A DNA stretch of 64,000 nt, from assembly GCA_004352715.1 (NCBI GenBank), contig SCFE01000116.1, forward strand, positions 384,521 through 448,520. Reading direction: 5' to 3'. Positions 1 through 10,736 of the stretch are shown one piece after another. Origin of the DNA: Hofstenia miamia. Its lineage: Eukaryota; Xenacoelomorpha; Acoela. The notes under the pieces were generated by a model that worked only from the letters and a program-made list of their open reading frames with translations, was not told where the DNA came from and searched no databases. Positions within the stretch are counted from its first letter, which is position 1. The number at the start of each line of letters is the position of its first letter. A program made the translations under genes and the position numbers.

Positions 1-262
1 GACCATGGATGAATTGCAGGAGTGTATCACAGAAGCTCTACACATAATTACGCCAGATATGCTGCAGAAGGTCTGGATGGAGTTTGATTATCGCCTTGAT
101 GTTTGTCGGGCAACAAGAGGGGCACACATTGAGTGCCTTTGAAAGCAACTCATATCACATAAAACTTTGTTAATTTCTGCTATTGTAGACACCAAGTTTG
201 TAAAAATATTCACTCAACATTTTTCGTAATAAATATTTGAAATCAAGGAGTGTTTTGTGCTC

Positions 263-267
<5 letters not shown>
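1..267 (+). mobile_element. 3' end of a Tc1/mariner-type transposon
   Basis: The window opens inside the last part of a transposase. The frame from base 2 runs open to a TGA at 140-142 and contains the phrase DMLQKVW followed by YRLDVC and GAHIE, a pattern I associate with the C-terminus of DDE transposases of the Tc1/mariner superfamily. About 120 bp of AT-rich untranslated sequence follows. The element ends near 258-267 with CTCACCCTATA, which resembles a mariner inverted terminal repeat read outward. It abuts a (TA)n tract, in keeping with the TA target preference of the superfamily. The 5' part lies outside the window, so completeness cannot be judged. Confidence 0.6.

Positions 268-301
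<34 letters not shown>
267..301. repeat. (TA)n microsatellite
   Basis: Uninterrupted TA dinucleotides directly after the mariner terminus. Either the transposon inserted into the TA tract or the tract expanded from the TA target. The short ORF across it is a repeat artefact. Confidence 0.95.
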
Positions 302-304
<3 letters not shown>

Positions 305-861
305 TGTCTCAAAAATTTTGTTTGCACATGAATCCATAAACCGCTATTATTTCACTAAAAAATTTTCTATTTCTTGTGACATTGACCTTCCCTGTGGCCC
401 TGAACATAATTACTTAGATTCCTGTTCAGGATATCTGAGAACTTACCTCGAAAATATCAGCCTAATCCATTGAAAATATTTAGAGTAATTATTTTTTTAA
501 TCTTTCACAATTCGAAAAAGCTATTGAGATAATCACATGTTTATAAAAGAATATCAACTATTATAAGAACATTCGGGTTTGGTTTTTCTGGTATCAAAAG
601 ATATCTGTATGTTAAGCTATTCAATTAAGTTGTTTTATTGTTTTTATTTGAGAGGTAATGAGTGAAAAAAAGAATATTGTTGCTAAGCAAAATGTGCTGA
701 CGTTGACTTACAAAACTAATTTTTTAGCAAATATTTTGGTTAAAATTGATTAGCACAACTGAATTTCGATATTTTTTGAACTGATTATCATATTTCAACT
801 GTTATATCCCCGTCAGACATTGCAATGTAATTATTATTGAAAAAATATTTCTCGTAGTATT
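302..861. other. Intergenic AT-rich DNA, nothing recognised
   Basis: No convincing coding frame, splice-bounded exon, RNA gene or repeat was seen in this stretch. Confidence 0.6.
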
Positions 862-865
862 TTAA

Positions 866-2301
866 CACTAGAACGGCGGAACCCGTCAATTGACGATTTT
901 TTTATTTTAAAACTGCTATAATTTTTTTTAAAGAAATATTTTTTATAATCCTCTCGTGAGTTTTTATCATTTTCGAAGTGTCACAAAATGCAAAAGAAAA
1001 TTTTATGATAACTCATCTTGAAAATAAAATATTGTTGAATATACCTACAACGGCGAAACCCGTCAATTGACGATTTGAATAATATTAATAAAATTCTAGC
1101 AATTTTTAAATGTTAATGGCAACTATTTCACATTATTACATACAGTAAACAATAAATACATATTGTGAGCTATTCTTTATTATTACATTTATTGTCAAAT
1201 TAATTGATATTTATTTCATGTTTTTGTTTAGTGAAATTTATTTTCGAATACATCAATTCACCAAAACATATACATACTTCTAAAATTACGATCAAAAACA
1301 AGCTTTATTGACATAGTTGTCAAGAATTTTATTAACATATTNNNNNNNNNNNNNNNNNNNNNNNNNNNNNNNNNNNNNNNNNNNNNNNNNNNNNNNNNNN
1401 NNNNNNNNNNNNNNNNNNNNNNNNNNNNNNNNNNNNNNNNNNNNNNNNNNGGCATAGTTGTCAAGAATTTTATTAACATATTGCAAGAATTTATTTACAA
1501 AGCAAGTATCAAATAATATTTGAGATCATTTTGACCAGATTAAAATGAAAATAGAATAATATGTAACTAATGCAATGATATAATATGCAATATTGAGTCT
1601 AGATAATAAAGGGAACAAATTTTGTACAAATGGATCCAAATTTAGATTTCAAAAGCAGTTTACACATACAGTCGCAAAACTTCTTCTGCTGAAATTCTTC
1701 TTCTAGCCATAGTAAAACTGATAAAACAAAATGTAAATTTTGAAATCAAAAGATTGTATATAAATGCAGAAATTATAGATGAAATGATGAGACATGACAC
1801 AAAAGCCAATAAATGTTAAGTTTATTTGAAGCGTATTGTTATTTAGTTCCTATTAGACGAACTAATCAGTTACAAAAGTCTCTACAATACGCCAGTAGTA
1901 AGTATTAGATCTGAGATATATTCAATTTGCGCCACGAATTTGTAACAAACTCGAAACGCTAGCTCTTCATTTCAATTCAGGAATGATTTTTCTTGATGAA
2001 TTATTACACAATCAAGCTAGGTATATTAGCGATGACATTATAATAAATACACTTATATTAAAAAGAAAATAATGATGTTGAATTATTCACAATCGTTTTT
2101 CATTACATTTTAGAAGGACATACACTGAACATTTTTTAAACATTTACTGCCAACATATGACTGTATAGTACTTTAGAATGTATACCATAATATTATATGT
2201 TGCTATAATTTTATTATGCTTAAAAACTCATTAAAAAATAAAAATCGTCAATTGACGGGTTTCGCCGTTCTAGGTATAACAATTTTCCCGCCGTTGTAGT
2301 G
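866..2301. mobile_element. Non-autonomous piggyBac-like element flanked by TTAA
   Basis: The left end reads CACTAGAACGGCGGAACCCG and continues into the palindrome CGTCAATTGACG. The right end, read inward, is CACTACAACGGCGGGAAAAT and reaches the same palindrome about 45 bp further in. Both ends are immediately flanked by TTAA (862-865 and 2302-2305), the target duplicated by piggyBac-family transposases. A further subterminal copy of ACGGCGAAACCCGTCAATTG is near 1049-1070, so the motif occurs at least three times. No transposase frame is visible in the roughly 1.4 kb interior, which includes a gap at 1342-1450. I infer a deletion derivative mobilised in trans. The family is inferred from TTAA and the terminal architecture, not from a protein. 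Confidence 0.65.
1310..1483. other. Assembly gap (N 1342-1450) with duplicated flanks
   Basis: About 32 bp ending in the 'ATAGTTGTCAAGAATTTTAT' phrase occur immediately before the N run (1310-1341) and again immediately after it (1451-1483). This is either an unresolved tandem repeat or an assembly overlap that was not merged. No gene is affected. Confidence 0.9.
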
Positions 2302-2773
2302 TTAAACAGTTTCCTGTGGTTATTATAAATATTTAAAGAAAAATTTATTTAGTAAAATATTTAATGTGCTTATTTGTAAATATTGTTACTCCAGTCTCAA
2401 AATTACATGTACAGTATATATGTTCAATAAGTTTGAAGTTTGTCTTATTTTAAGCAATATTTTTACATAAAACAGTGTATGAATTTATTTATGGGGATTT
2501 ATGCCGCTCCTCAGATGACATCAAAAAGAATTTGCCCTCTTCAGTATACACTAAATATTGATTGTCAAAAATTGTCAATATTGGGTAATAAATGATGTAA
2601 TATGTCAGTTATTTAAATACTTTGATTAATTACAAGAGCAAGTTTACTGAAATATTAAAGAATGTATTAATTTTATGATCTAAGTGGATAAATAACCCAA
2701 AAAATATATGTGCACAATTGTACACATTATGACTGAAGGCGACATTAAGACTAGAAAGCTTGACAATTTGATA
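2302..2773. other. Intergenic DNA, nothing recognised
   Basis: AT-rich sequence between two transposon-like elements, without a supportable feature. Confidence 0.5.
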
Positions 2774-2932
2774 CCCATTAAATGTCTGAAGTGGTCAGAA
2801 CTGACCACATTAAGAAAAACTGTGCAAAATGAAATAGAAGTATCAGAAAATAAGATAAGCTTGTCTTCTATTTAATTTCCAAATACATACAGTATTCGTT
2901 TCCGATATATGCATTGTCCAAATACCTTCTTG

Positions 2933-3164
2933 GTCAAGTACGCGGATGACATTATTAGTCAATGATCTGTATAACAGTAACTCCCCAATTTCTCAAATAT
3001 GCAAATAGTGTACCAATATGAGCATTTCAATAGAAAAATCGAAGCAACTTTTGGTAGGCAATAAACACAATCTGCTAACTTTCAGTCCAGTTCCATTCAT
3101 TGATGAAATTTCTTGGAATCACATTTAACACAAAACTAACGTGGACGATCCACATCTAAGACGT
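2933..3164 (+). pseudogene. Degenerate non-LTR retrotransposon reverse transcriptase fragment
   Basis: The frame beginning at 2933 reads V-K-Y-A-D-D-I-I, matching the YADD catalytic motif of LINE reverse transcriptases. About 170 bp further on, another frame reads F-L-G-I-T-F-N-T-K-L-T-W, the conserved 'YLGI.FD.kLtW' block that follows the palm domain in jockey/CR1/I-type LINEs. Stops and frame changes lie between the two blocks, so it is dead. It sits inside the terminal-repeat element at 2774-4336, presumably as a later insertion. Confidence 0.7.
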
Positions 3165-4012
3165 TCTGCAAAGAGGATCATCAAGACTTGCTTGTTTACG
3201 TAGTCTTCTGAAACAATAAAATCACAAGATTACTTAAAAGAGCCGAAAGTATAATAATATCTGGAATATCTGAAAGCAGGCGAAGACCCATTTCGCACTC
3301 ATTTCGTAGATTACATCTATACACCAAATGTTTGCGATACATGATTAAATACCTAAACAACTGAAGACCTCACATCCCATTATGTCATTGCATTATCTCC
3401 TTAGTGTTTCCTTTTATCCTTTATAAACTATATTTGCATGTATACCGTCGTTGTTGAACTTTACATACATATAAATTTCATAAACATTTACTTACTTACA
3501 TTGTTCTTATTGTTGCAATTACTTGCTTAACATCAACCCGTTTCTCTAAAATTGGTGCAAATTGCAAATTCCTGGGAACAATGTTATGTCCCTCTCCAAA
3601 AAGGCAAGAGTTTTAAAACATTTTCACCAAGTTGATCCGTTCTTAAATTCGCTTCTTGTTTGCAGGACATATCTACCACATAATTGTTTTTCAGCTCACA
3701 TAACACCCAAAACTTAATTCTATATTTCTCTGATTATATCGCAAAAAGACAACCAGACTAGCGCGAACTTCGCAAGTTTTAAAATTTTTCATCGACTTCT
3801 TTTTCAAGACACATCACTTTTATATTTTCTTGAAACGCTTCAAATATATCTCTGATAGGTTAAAATTTTTATCAAAACGAATATATTTAGGAATGATCTT
3901 GAAATGATCTTGGCCCATGTAATCATTGAAGAAGCACGATCCATACATAGTATGCACATTCAATATTTTAGAATATCTCCTCATATAAAGGATGTGAATG
4001 TTTCCAATTATG
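3165..4012. other. Interior of TIR element; weak minus-strand coding traces
   Basis: No intact gene. On the minus strand around 3580-3680 there is a short stretch with coding character (CKQEANLRTDQLGENVLKLL) that I cannot assign. The remainder is AT-rich filler. Confidence 0.35.
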
Positions 4013-4285
4013 CTAGTGTAAATTGACTTCCACCTCTCCCAAACTTCTATAACAGTTGTTTATATTGTCACAAATACTTTGTAAAGCAGTACCAGCATTG
4101 GTTTCTTTCCACACTCCCAGGCATCCACGTTCAGAATCAATATCTGCAAATATATCGGCAGAAATTCCTGATGCAGCTGCATGAATAGGCGGAATTTAAA
4201 CAGCGCCTAGAGTTTCGTGCGTCAGACCGGCTTGGGTCAAAGTTTTCGGCCAATGTCCATCTCTGTATACATAAAGGCTGACCAT
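4013..4285 (-). pseudogene. Unassigned broken minus-strand ORF inside the TIR element
   Basis: Reading from the ATG at 4285-4283 down to the TAG at 4015-4013 gives about 90 codons interrupted by a single in-frame TAA at 4198-4196. The residues on both sides look coding rather than random: YRDGHWPKTLTQAGLTHETL before the stop, and ISADIFADIDSERGCLGVWK then GTALQSICDNINNCYRSL after it. I do not recognise the family. It could be a remnant of the element's transposase or of a captured host gene. No splice site explains the stop. Confidence 0.4.
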
Positions 4286-4336
4286 AGCAGCAAGTGGTAT
4301 TTGTGGCCAAATCTGACCACCTCTGGCATATAAGGG

Positions 4337-4790
4337 TTGTACACTTTGTTAAAATTCATTTTTTGATTAATCCATTTAACTCGCCAAATTAATGTTGTAG
4401 TTTCTTATAAGTGGATGACGCATAGTTGGAAGGCATGTAATATAAGATCAAAGAATGACAGTGGTTACTTAAGCTTTCTAGTATTAATTTGGTAGATACT
4501 ATAAAAATAGGGCAATAGCAAAAGTTTGTAAAAAAGACTATGAAGCACCAAAATATATTTTTTGAACTTTAGTGTGGGATGGTGGACAATGTTATACAAA
4601 TAATTTTCATAATAAAAATTTTCACGATTTATTTAATTACGTCATGCCCTTTATTTAAATTTTATATAAGAAGGTTAAATATGCGGCATAAAATGTTTCC
4701 GTTATTGCTACGAAAATATAGAATTTAATTACTGAGTTGTTTAATATTCTTATTTGTTAGTTAAACATTGAGGACGGCTGTTCCTTCTCC
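4337..4790. other. Intergenic DNA, nothing recognised
   Basis: AT-rich; no feature supported. Confidence 0.5.
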
Positions 4791-6147
4791 CCTTCAACCC
4801 CCTATATTATATCCACAAAACAGCCTAAGCTGCATGTGAATATTGAGATACAATAAATTAGGTCTAACTATTGAAAGGACATTAAATTAGCCTAAAAACT
4901 TCCTACAACCACGCATATTATTGGTAGATTATGGCTTAGTGGGCATGAAACTTAGAATAAACTGCAGTGATGAGGAATTTTAACTCTAATTGAGCATATT
5001 GCTTTCCCTTCATTATCAAATGATATTATAAAGAAACTCGAAAATATCCTATGCGAAATATGCACATGGATTTCATAAATGCTCTTCACTGGCTTCAACT
5101 GCCTGGGAGAATTGGATATGTCTCACATAAATTTGCCAGAAAAACTTAGCAATTAGAAAAAGGCTAAGCTTCAAGGTAAATACTGATTTTTCTGTTACTC
5201 TTAGTACTATAATTTTCTATTACCAGATAATTGGCCTTATCTTCACCAAGTTCTGTGATTAATCGTCAATAATTGGCCCCTGGTTGGTTTGAGACATTTT
5301 GATACTAGCATTTATCTAGAAAGAAAGAACAAAACCATTAAATGGCGACTTTGTTTCGAGGTCTCTTTTTCTAAAAATGAGAAAATATGTGGCATATGTG
5401 TTGAAAAGTGCACAATTAAAACAACGAATAGAAAGAGTAAACAATAGGTGCGCAATCTCCTTTTACTAAACAAGCATTAACCCTATTTGCCACATGTTGC
5501 TTTTCGCTGACCAACTAACAAGGGGATGGATTTAGAGGCCTAATACAATTTTTTCTACTATGCGTTTTGCAATCCTTCCTATGCAAAAAGAGGCCGTTAG
5601 AATGAGTGATTACGTCATCATTTGTCGATGATTTCATTATGTTTAATGATAGGTCGCTAAAAAGTTATTTTTTTTTGAAGTTTTACACTTTTTCAATAGG
5701 CAAAATTTTATATTTTCTGAGTTTACAAAACCTGGTTAATGTATTCATACGAGGAATCTTAGTTTACAACAGATATAAAATACCTAAATGGGAACAAAAC
5801 AGCAGTTTCATGTAAAGCTGCAACATAGCATAATAAAAACATTGAAAATATAGTTAACAAAAGTATTATAGAAAAATAATGGGTGGGTGAAATTGTTTCA
5901 AATTTTCTATACATTGTTTGAAATTTCTATTAATGTAAGAATCAAGAAAGCACAGACATATAGGAATTTCAAAAGTTTGAATCAATCACCTTGACAAATA
6001 GGGTGAAACGTTTTCTATAAGCATTTATTAAAACTTTGTTTTAATCATACATTAACGGCTGAAAAATTTTGAATTTTAAAAACATTAAAAATATATTGGG
6101 AACTCGTAAATATATTGCATTATATATATATATATATATATATATAC
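4791..6147. repeat. Duplicated block, copy 1 (contiguous, 'empty site')
   Basis: Bases 4791-5318 are repeated almost exactly at 6149-6676, and 5314-6147 are repeated at 8008-8839. In this copy the two parts are contiguous, whereas copy 2 carries 1331 extra bases between them. Copy 1 ends in a (TA)n tract followed by a single N at 6148, so the tandem arrangement may be two haplotypes placed end to end by the assembler. No coding gene is evident; a 69-codon ORF at 5606-5815 looks like chance. Confidence 0.9.
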
Positions 6148-7063
6148 NCCTTCAACCCCCTATATTATATCCACAAAACAGCCTAAGCTGCATGTGAATA
6201 TTGAGATACAATAAATTAGGTCTAACTATTGAAAGGACATTAAATTAGCCTAAAAACTTCCTACAACCACGCATATTATTGGTAGATTATGGCTTAGTGG
6301 GCATGAAACTTAGAATAAACTGCAGTGATGAGGAATTTTAACTCTAATTGAGCATATTGCTTTCCCTTCATTATCAAATGATATTATAAAGAAACTCGAA
6401 AATATCCTATGCGAAATATGCACATGGATTTCATAAATGCTCTTCACTGGCTTCAACTGCCTGGGAGAATTGGATATGTCTCACATAAATTTGCCAGAAA
6501 AACTTAGCAATTAGAAAAAGGCTAAGCTTCAAGGTAAATACTGATTTTTCTGTTACTCTTAGTACTATAATTTTCTATTACCAGATAATTGGCCTTATCT
6601 TCACCAAGTTCTGTGATTAATCGTCAATAATTGGCCCCTGGTTGGTTTGAGACATTTTGATAATAGCATTTATCTAAAGCTTTGTAACACACTTGTGTTT
6701 TATCTAAAAGCAAAAGAATATTTAAAATGTTGTTGGAATTTAGAACTTGTTGTATATTATGGTTTCTAGGTAAAATCAAGCAGATCAGAAGGCTATTAAG
6801 CTCATGAAAGATCTAGCAAAGCATCATCAAATTAATAGTAAATTTGTGCAATTTCACAAAATTCGAAAAAAACTGGCATTAACTTTTGTTTAGAAAATAA
6901 GCCTGCATAGAATTACTTTAAAATCCCAAAATGGAAAGGGCATGACGTTTTTTACGTTTAGAATTTTTCTTTGCTATTCTTTAAGCATATTTTATAATTT
7001 CTCCACGTTTAGGACCCCAAGCTTTTTCAAATTTGCTAAATACCTATTTTAGGAATAGCACTA

Positions 7064-7246
7064 ATGAACACAGTTGTAAAATATTTGTTAGTTATATTGC
7101 TAATGTATTGTTCTGTAAATGCATTACATTCCAACATAGATATGGATTTTTCAAATTTGATTCAATTGGAGCATCACTTAAGAACATTTATAGTTCAGAA
7201 TAAAATATCATTCAGGAACTTAGATGATGAATCTGTGGCCCATTAA
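7064..7246 (+). CDS. Small ORF with signal-peptide-like N-terminus (60 aa)
   Basis: ATG at 7064 to TAA at 7244-7246. Residues 1-20 (MNTVVKYLLVILLMYCSVNA) have a basic N-region, a hydrophobic core and a plausible cleavage site after Ala-20. The remaining 40 residues are polar and end DDESVAH. The composition is unlike the neighbouring AT-rich noise. It could be a tiny secreted peptide, the first exon of a longer secreted or ER protein, or a fragment carried by the insertion. No good donor site lies close to its end. It is present only in the insertion-bearing copy of the duplicated block. I do not recognise the family. Confidence 0.35.
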   Translation: MNTVVKYLLVILLMYCSVNALHSNIDMDFSNLIQLEHHLRTFIVQNKISFRNLDDESVAH

Positions 7247-7332
7247 CGAGAGGAGATACAATTTTGTTTTTATGGAAATGTTTAACACGTATCTATATTA
7301 AAAAACTTGCATTTTTGCTTTTTTTTCTTCTA

Positions 7333-7889
7333 TTAGGTTGTCCCAAAAGTTCTGTTACACTTGCCAAAAATTGTTTGGTGTAATTTCGTAGGCGTTTTAC
7401 ACTTTAAACTTTTTCCAAATGGTCGTTTCATCAATGCTGAACCAGAAATTGAACCGCGTTCATGAAAAATTGGTTGAGATATATCCCAATTCTGTGTGCC
7501 AAAAGCGCTTTTTTGTTTCAGCAGGACAACGCCAACCACACACTGTCACGAGGACTATAGAAAAGTTTGAGGAGTTTGAGGATATTGAGATTTTATCGCA
7601 CCCGCCATGCAGCGCAGATGTTGTACCATTTAACTAAGGCTTTTCCGATCGATGCAGCACTTTTTAAAGGCTGCCAGTTCGAATTGTTCAAAGAAGTTGA
7701 AGAAGTGTGTAATTACTTTTTTTTCTCGAAGGAGCCATCAAATTCGGAAGCAGATCGAGGCACAAAGTAGTGGGAAATGATGGGCGCATAGTTAGTTTTT
7801 TTAATACATGTAATAACATTTACTTCAATAAATAACTGATGAAAAATAGTTTTGTTTGCAGCTGTAACAGAACTTATGGGACAACCTTA
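7333..7889 (+). mobile_element. Internally deleted mariner element
   Basis: The left end TTAGGTTGTCCCAAAAGTTC and the right end, read inward, TAAGGTTGTCCCATAAGTTC form matching terminal inverted repeats, each flanked by TA (7331-7332 and 7890-7891). The TTAGGTTGTCCCA type is well known among mariner families. Inside, fragments of transposase survive in shifting frames: QQDNA...HT around 7520-7545 (the second catalytic Asp region) and LSHPPCSADVVPFN around 7594-7637, corresponding to the conserved 'HPPYSPDLAPSD' block. At about 557 bp it is less than half the length of a full mariner, so it is non-autonomous and dead. Confidence 0.85.
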
Positions 7890-8812
7890 TATTATTGAAG
7901 TCTAGATTTAATCTGTAAATACAAAAAAATACTGATTATATTTCAAGACGGCACTTAAACGATTGAATCATAGAGTACAAATATATATCATTTTGACACA
8001 GTGATCCATCTAGAAAGAAAGAACAAAACCATTAAATGGCGACTTTGTTTCGAGGTCTCTTTTTCTAAAAATGAGAAAATATGTGGCATATGTGTTGAAA
8101 AGTGCACAATTAAAACAACGAATAGAAAGAGTAAACAATAGGTGCGCAATCTCCTTTTACTAAACAAGCATTAACCCTATTTGCCACATGTTGCTTTTCG
8201 CTGACCAACTAACAAGGGGATGGATTCAGAGGCCTAATACAATTTTTTCTACTATGCGTTTTGCAATCCTTCCTATGCAAAAAGAGGCCGTTAGAATGAG
8301 TGATTACGTCATCATTTGTCGATGATTTCATTATGTTTAATGATAGGTCGCTAAAAAGTTATTTTTTTTGAAGTTTTACACTTTTTCAATAGGCAAAATT
8401 TTATATTTTCTGAGTTTACAAAACCTGGTTAATGTATTCATACGAGGAATCTTAGTTTACAACAGATATAAAATACCTAAATGGGAACAAAACAGCAGTT
8501 TCATGTAAAGCTGCAACATAGCATAATAAAAACATTGAAAATATAGTTAACAAAAGTATTATAGAAAAATAATGGGTGGGTGAAATTGTTTCAAATTTTC
8601 TATACATTGTTTGAAATTTCTATTAATGTAAGAATCAAGAAAGCACAGACATATAGGAATTTCAAAAGTTTGAATCAACCACCTTGACAAATAGGGTGAA
8701 ACGTTTTCTATAAGCATTTATTAAAACTTTGTTTTAATCATACATTAACGGCTGAAAAATTTTGAATTTTAAAAACATTAAAAATATATTGGGAACTCGT
8801 AAATATATTGCA

Positions 8813-9847
8813 TTATATATATATATATATATATATATANNNNNNNNNNNNNNNNNNNNNNNNNNNNNNNNNNNNNNNNNNNNNNNNNNNNNNNNNNNNN
8901 NNNNNNNNNNNNNNNNNNNNNNNNNNNNNNNNNNNNNNNNNNNNNNNNNNNNNNNNNNNNNNNNNNNNNNNNNNNNNNNNNNNNNNNNNNNNNNNNNNNN
9001 NNNNNNNNNNNNNNNNNNNNNNNNNNNNNNNNNNNNNNNNNNNNNNNNNNNNNNNNNNNNNNNNNNNNNNNNNNNNNNNNNNNNNNNNNNNNNNNNNNNN
9101 NNNNNNNNNNNNNNNNNNNNNNNNNNNNNNNNNNNNNNNNNNNNNNNNNNNNNNNNNNNNNNNNNNNNNNNNNNNNNNNNNNNNNNNNNNNNNNNNNNNN
9201 NNNNNNNNNNNNNNNNNNNNNNNNNNNNNNNNNNNNNNNNNNNNNNNNNNNNNNNNNNNNNNNNNNNNNNNNNNNNNNNNNNNNNNNNNNNNNNNNNNNN
9301 NNNNNNNNNNNNNNNNNNNNNNNNNNNNNNNNNNNNNNNNNNNNNNNNNNNNNNNNNNNNNNNNNNNNNNNNNNNNNNNNNNNNNNNNNNNNNNNNNNNN
9401 NNNNNNNNNNNNNNNNNNNNNNNNNNNNNNNNNNNNNNNNNNNNNNNNNNNNNNNNNNNNNNNNNNNNNNNNNNNNNNNNNNNNNNNNNNNNNNNNNNNN
9501 NNNNNNNNNNNNNNNNNNNNNNNNNNNNNNNNNNNNNNNNNNNNNNNNNNNNNNNNNNNNNNNNNNNNNNNNNNNNNNNNNNNNNNNNNNNNNNNNNNNN
9601 NNNNNNNNNNNNNNNNNNNNNNNNNNNNNNNNNNNNNNNNNNNNNNNNNNNNNNNNNNNNNNNNNNNNNNNNNNNNNNNNNNNNNNNNNNNNNNNNNNNN
9701 NNNNNNNNNNNNNNNNNNNNNNNNNNNNNNNNNNNNNNNNNNNNNNNNNNNNNNNNNNNNNNNNNNNNNNNNNNNNNNNNNNNNNNNNNNNNNNNNNNNN
9801 NNNNNNNNNNNNNNNNNNNNNNNNNNNNNNATATATATATATATATA
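8813..9847. other. 991-N assembly gap (8840-9830) inside a (TA)n tract
   Basis: TA repeats occupy 8813-8839 and 9831-9847 on either side of the N run, so the gap is probably an uncollapsed or misassembled microsatellite. Long predicted ORFs through it are artefacts of translating N. Confidence 0.95.
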
Positions 9848-10736
9848 CGAACATTTCATAATTCTATATGAAAAATCTACCTAAGCGTTTTCCAGATTGT
9901 AGACTAGAGATTTTTAATAGTGTGTTGTCGAAAGTGATATACTTTCAAAGAGCGCAAAGCACAAGTGGGTGTCATGGGAATATTTATAAAAATGAATTAT
10001 CAATAAAACAATTGTTGACTGAACTAATATCAACGGTATACAAGGTTGTTAGTGACAAATTCTGTTAATTTATACAGAATTAAACGAAATGCAACATCTT
10101 AAAAATATGTGTTTATTTTGAATTCTCAAAATTACAATCATTTCGCAGAAATAGGAACACTAAGGATTCGACAGAATTAAATAATTTCTATCAAGTTATT
10201 ACCTAGACTATCGATTACATATATATTACCGCAAGATGGCATCATTCAGAAAAATTTATTGATATTCTAAAGAAAAACACAAAATACCTGACTAAAAAAA
10301 GAATTAAGCTTATACGGCCTAGAAATTTCTGACATTTTATTGATTTTTGCAAGAATATTTAAACGCTTATAACTCGAGGCTTAATGAAAATATCCAAAAT
10401 GGTATTGCAGAACCAGAAAAAGAAGTGCCTCATCGTTTCGTTTCACAGATTTTGCACACAAGTGCCTTATTGTGTTTGTGAGGTTCATCAATATATAAAG
10501 AAACAGTCAAAGTTCGTAACTGATCCTATTGACATTAACCCTCATTAAACTTTATATTGTCACACAAAAAACGGGGAATCTTTTCAAGTACTTAGGGTAC
10601 ACCATCGTACAAATCTTCACCATTCAGTTCAAGACGTTCACAAATAGATGTGTCTTGGTTCAAGATTTCAAATTTCCTAATAGACGAACAAAATATTTTG
10701 AAAATGAGGGAAAACTGTTTGTCAATTTAATAGAAC
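9848..10736. other. Intergenic DNA with short unsupported ORFs
   Basis: Two ORFs of 66 and 77 codons (9868-10068, 10529-10762) have no recognisable motif and no splice context that I trust. The second runs into the hAT terminus. Confidence 0.4.

Larger units (their letters stand above)
2774..4336. mobile_element. Second terminal-inverted-repeat element, piggyBac-like architecture
   Basis: The left end reads CCCATTAAATGTCTGAAGTG and then the palindrome GTGGTCAGAACTGACCAC. The right end, read inward, is CCCTTATATGCCAGAGGTGG and continues GGTCAGATTTGGCCAC. Two imperfect inverted repeats of about 36 bp thus face each other 1.56 kb apart. A CCC terminus followed by a GTCA...TGAC palindrome parallels the element at 866-2301. 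However, the flanks (GATA and TTGT) are not a clean TTAA pair, so the family call is tentative. The interior holds LINE debris (2933-3164) and an unassigned coding-like remnant (4013-4285), so it is old or composite. Confidence 0.45.
6677..8007. mobile_element. 1331-bp insertion flanked by ATCTA, relative to the empty copy
   Basis: The empty site in copy 1 reads TTTATCTAGAAAG (ATCTA at 5314-5318). In copy 2 the left junction is TTTATCTA|AAGCTTTG and the right junction is GATCC|ATCTAGAAAG, so the 5-bp ATCTA occurs on both sides. This is what a 5-bp target-site duplication looks like. No clear terminal inverted repeat or poly-A joins the ends (AAGCTTTGTAACACAC on the left, TTTGACACAGTGATCC on the right), so I cannot name the element. 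It holds a small ORF (7064-7246) and a separate mariner remnant (7333-7889) nested inside. Confidence 0.6.
6149..8839. repeat. Duplicated block, copy 2 (contains an insertion)
   Basis: Near-identical to 4791-6147 apart from scattered single-base changes (for example one T fewer in the poly-T near 8360) and the 1331-bp insertion at 6677-8007. It ends in (TA)n and runs into the 991-N gap. Confidence 0.9.

Noticed and set aside
8762-9884. Long ORFs on both strands spanning 8.8-9.9 kb
   Set aside because: They consist of translated N and TA repeats (Ile-Tyr runs).
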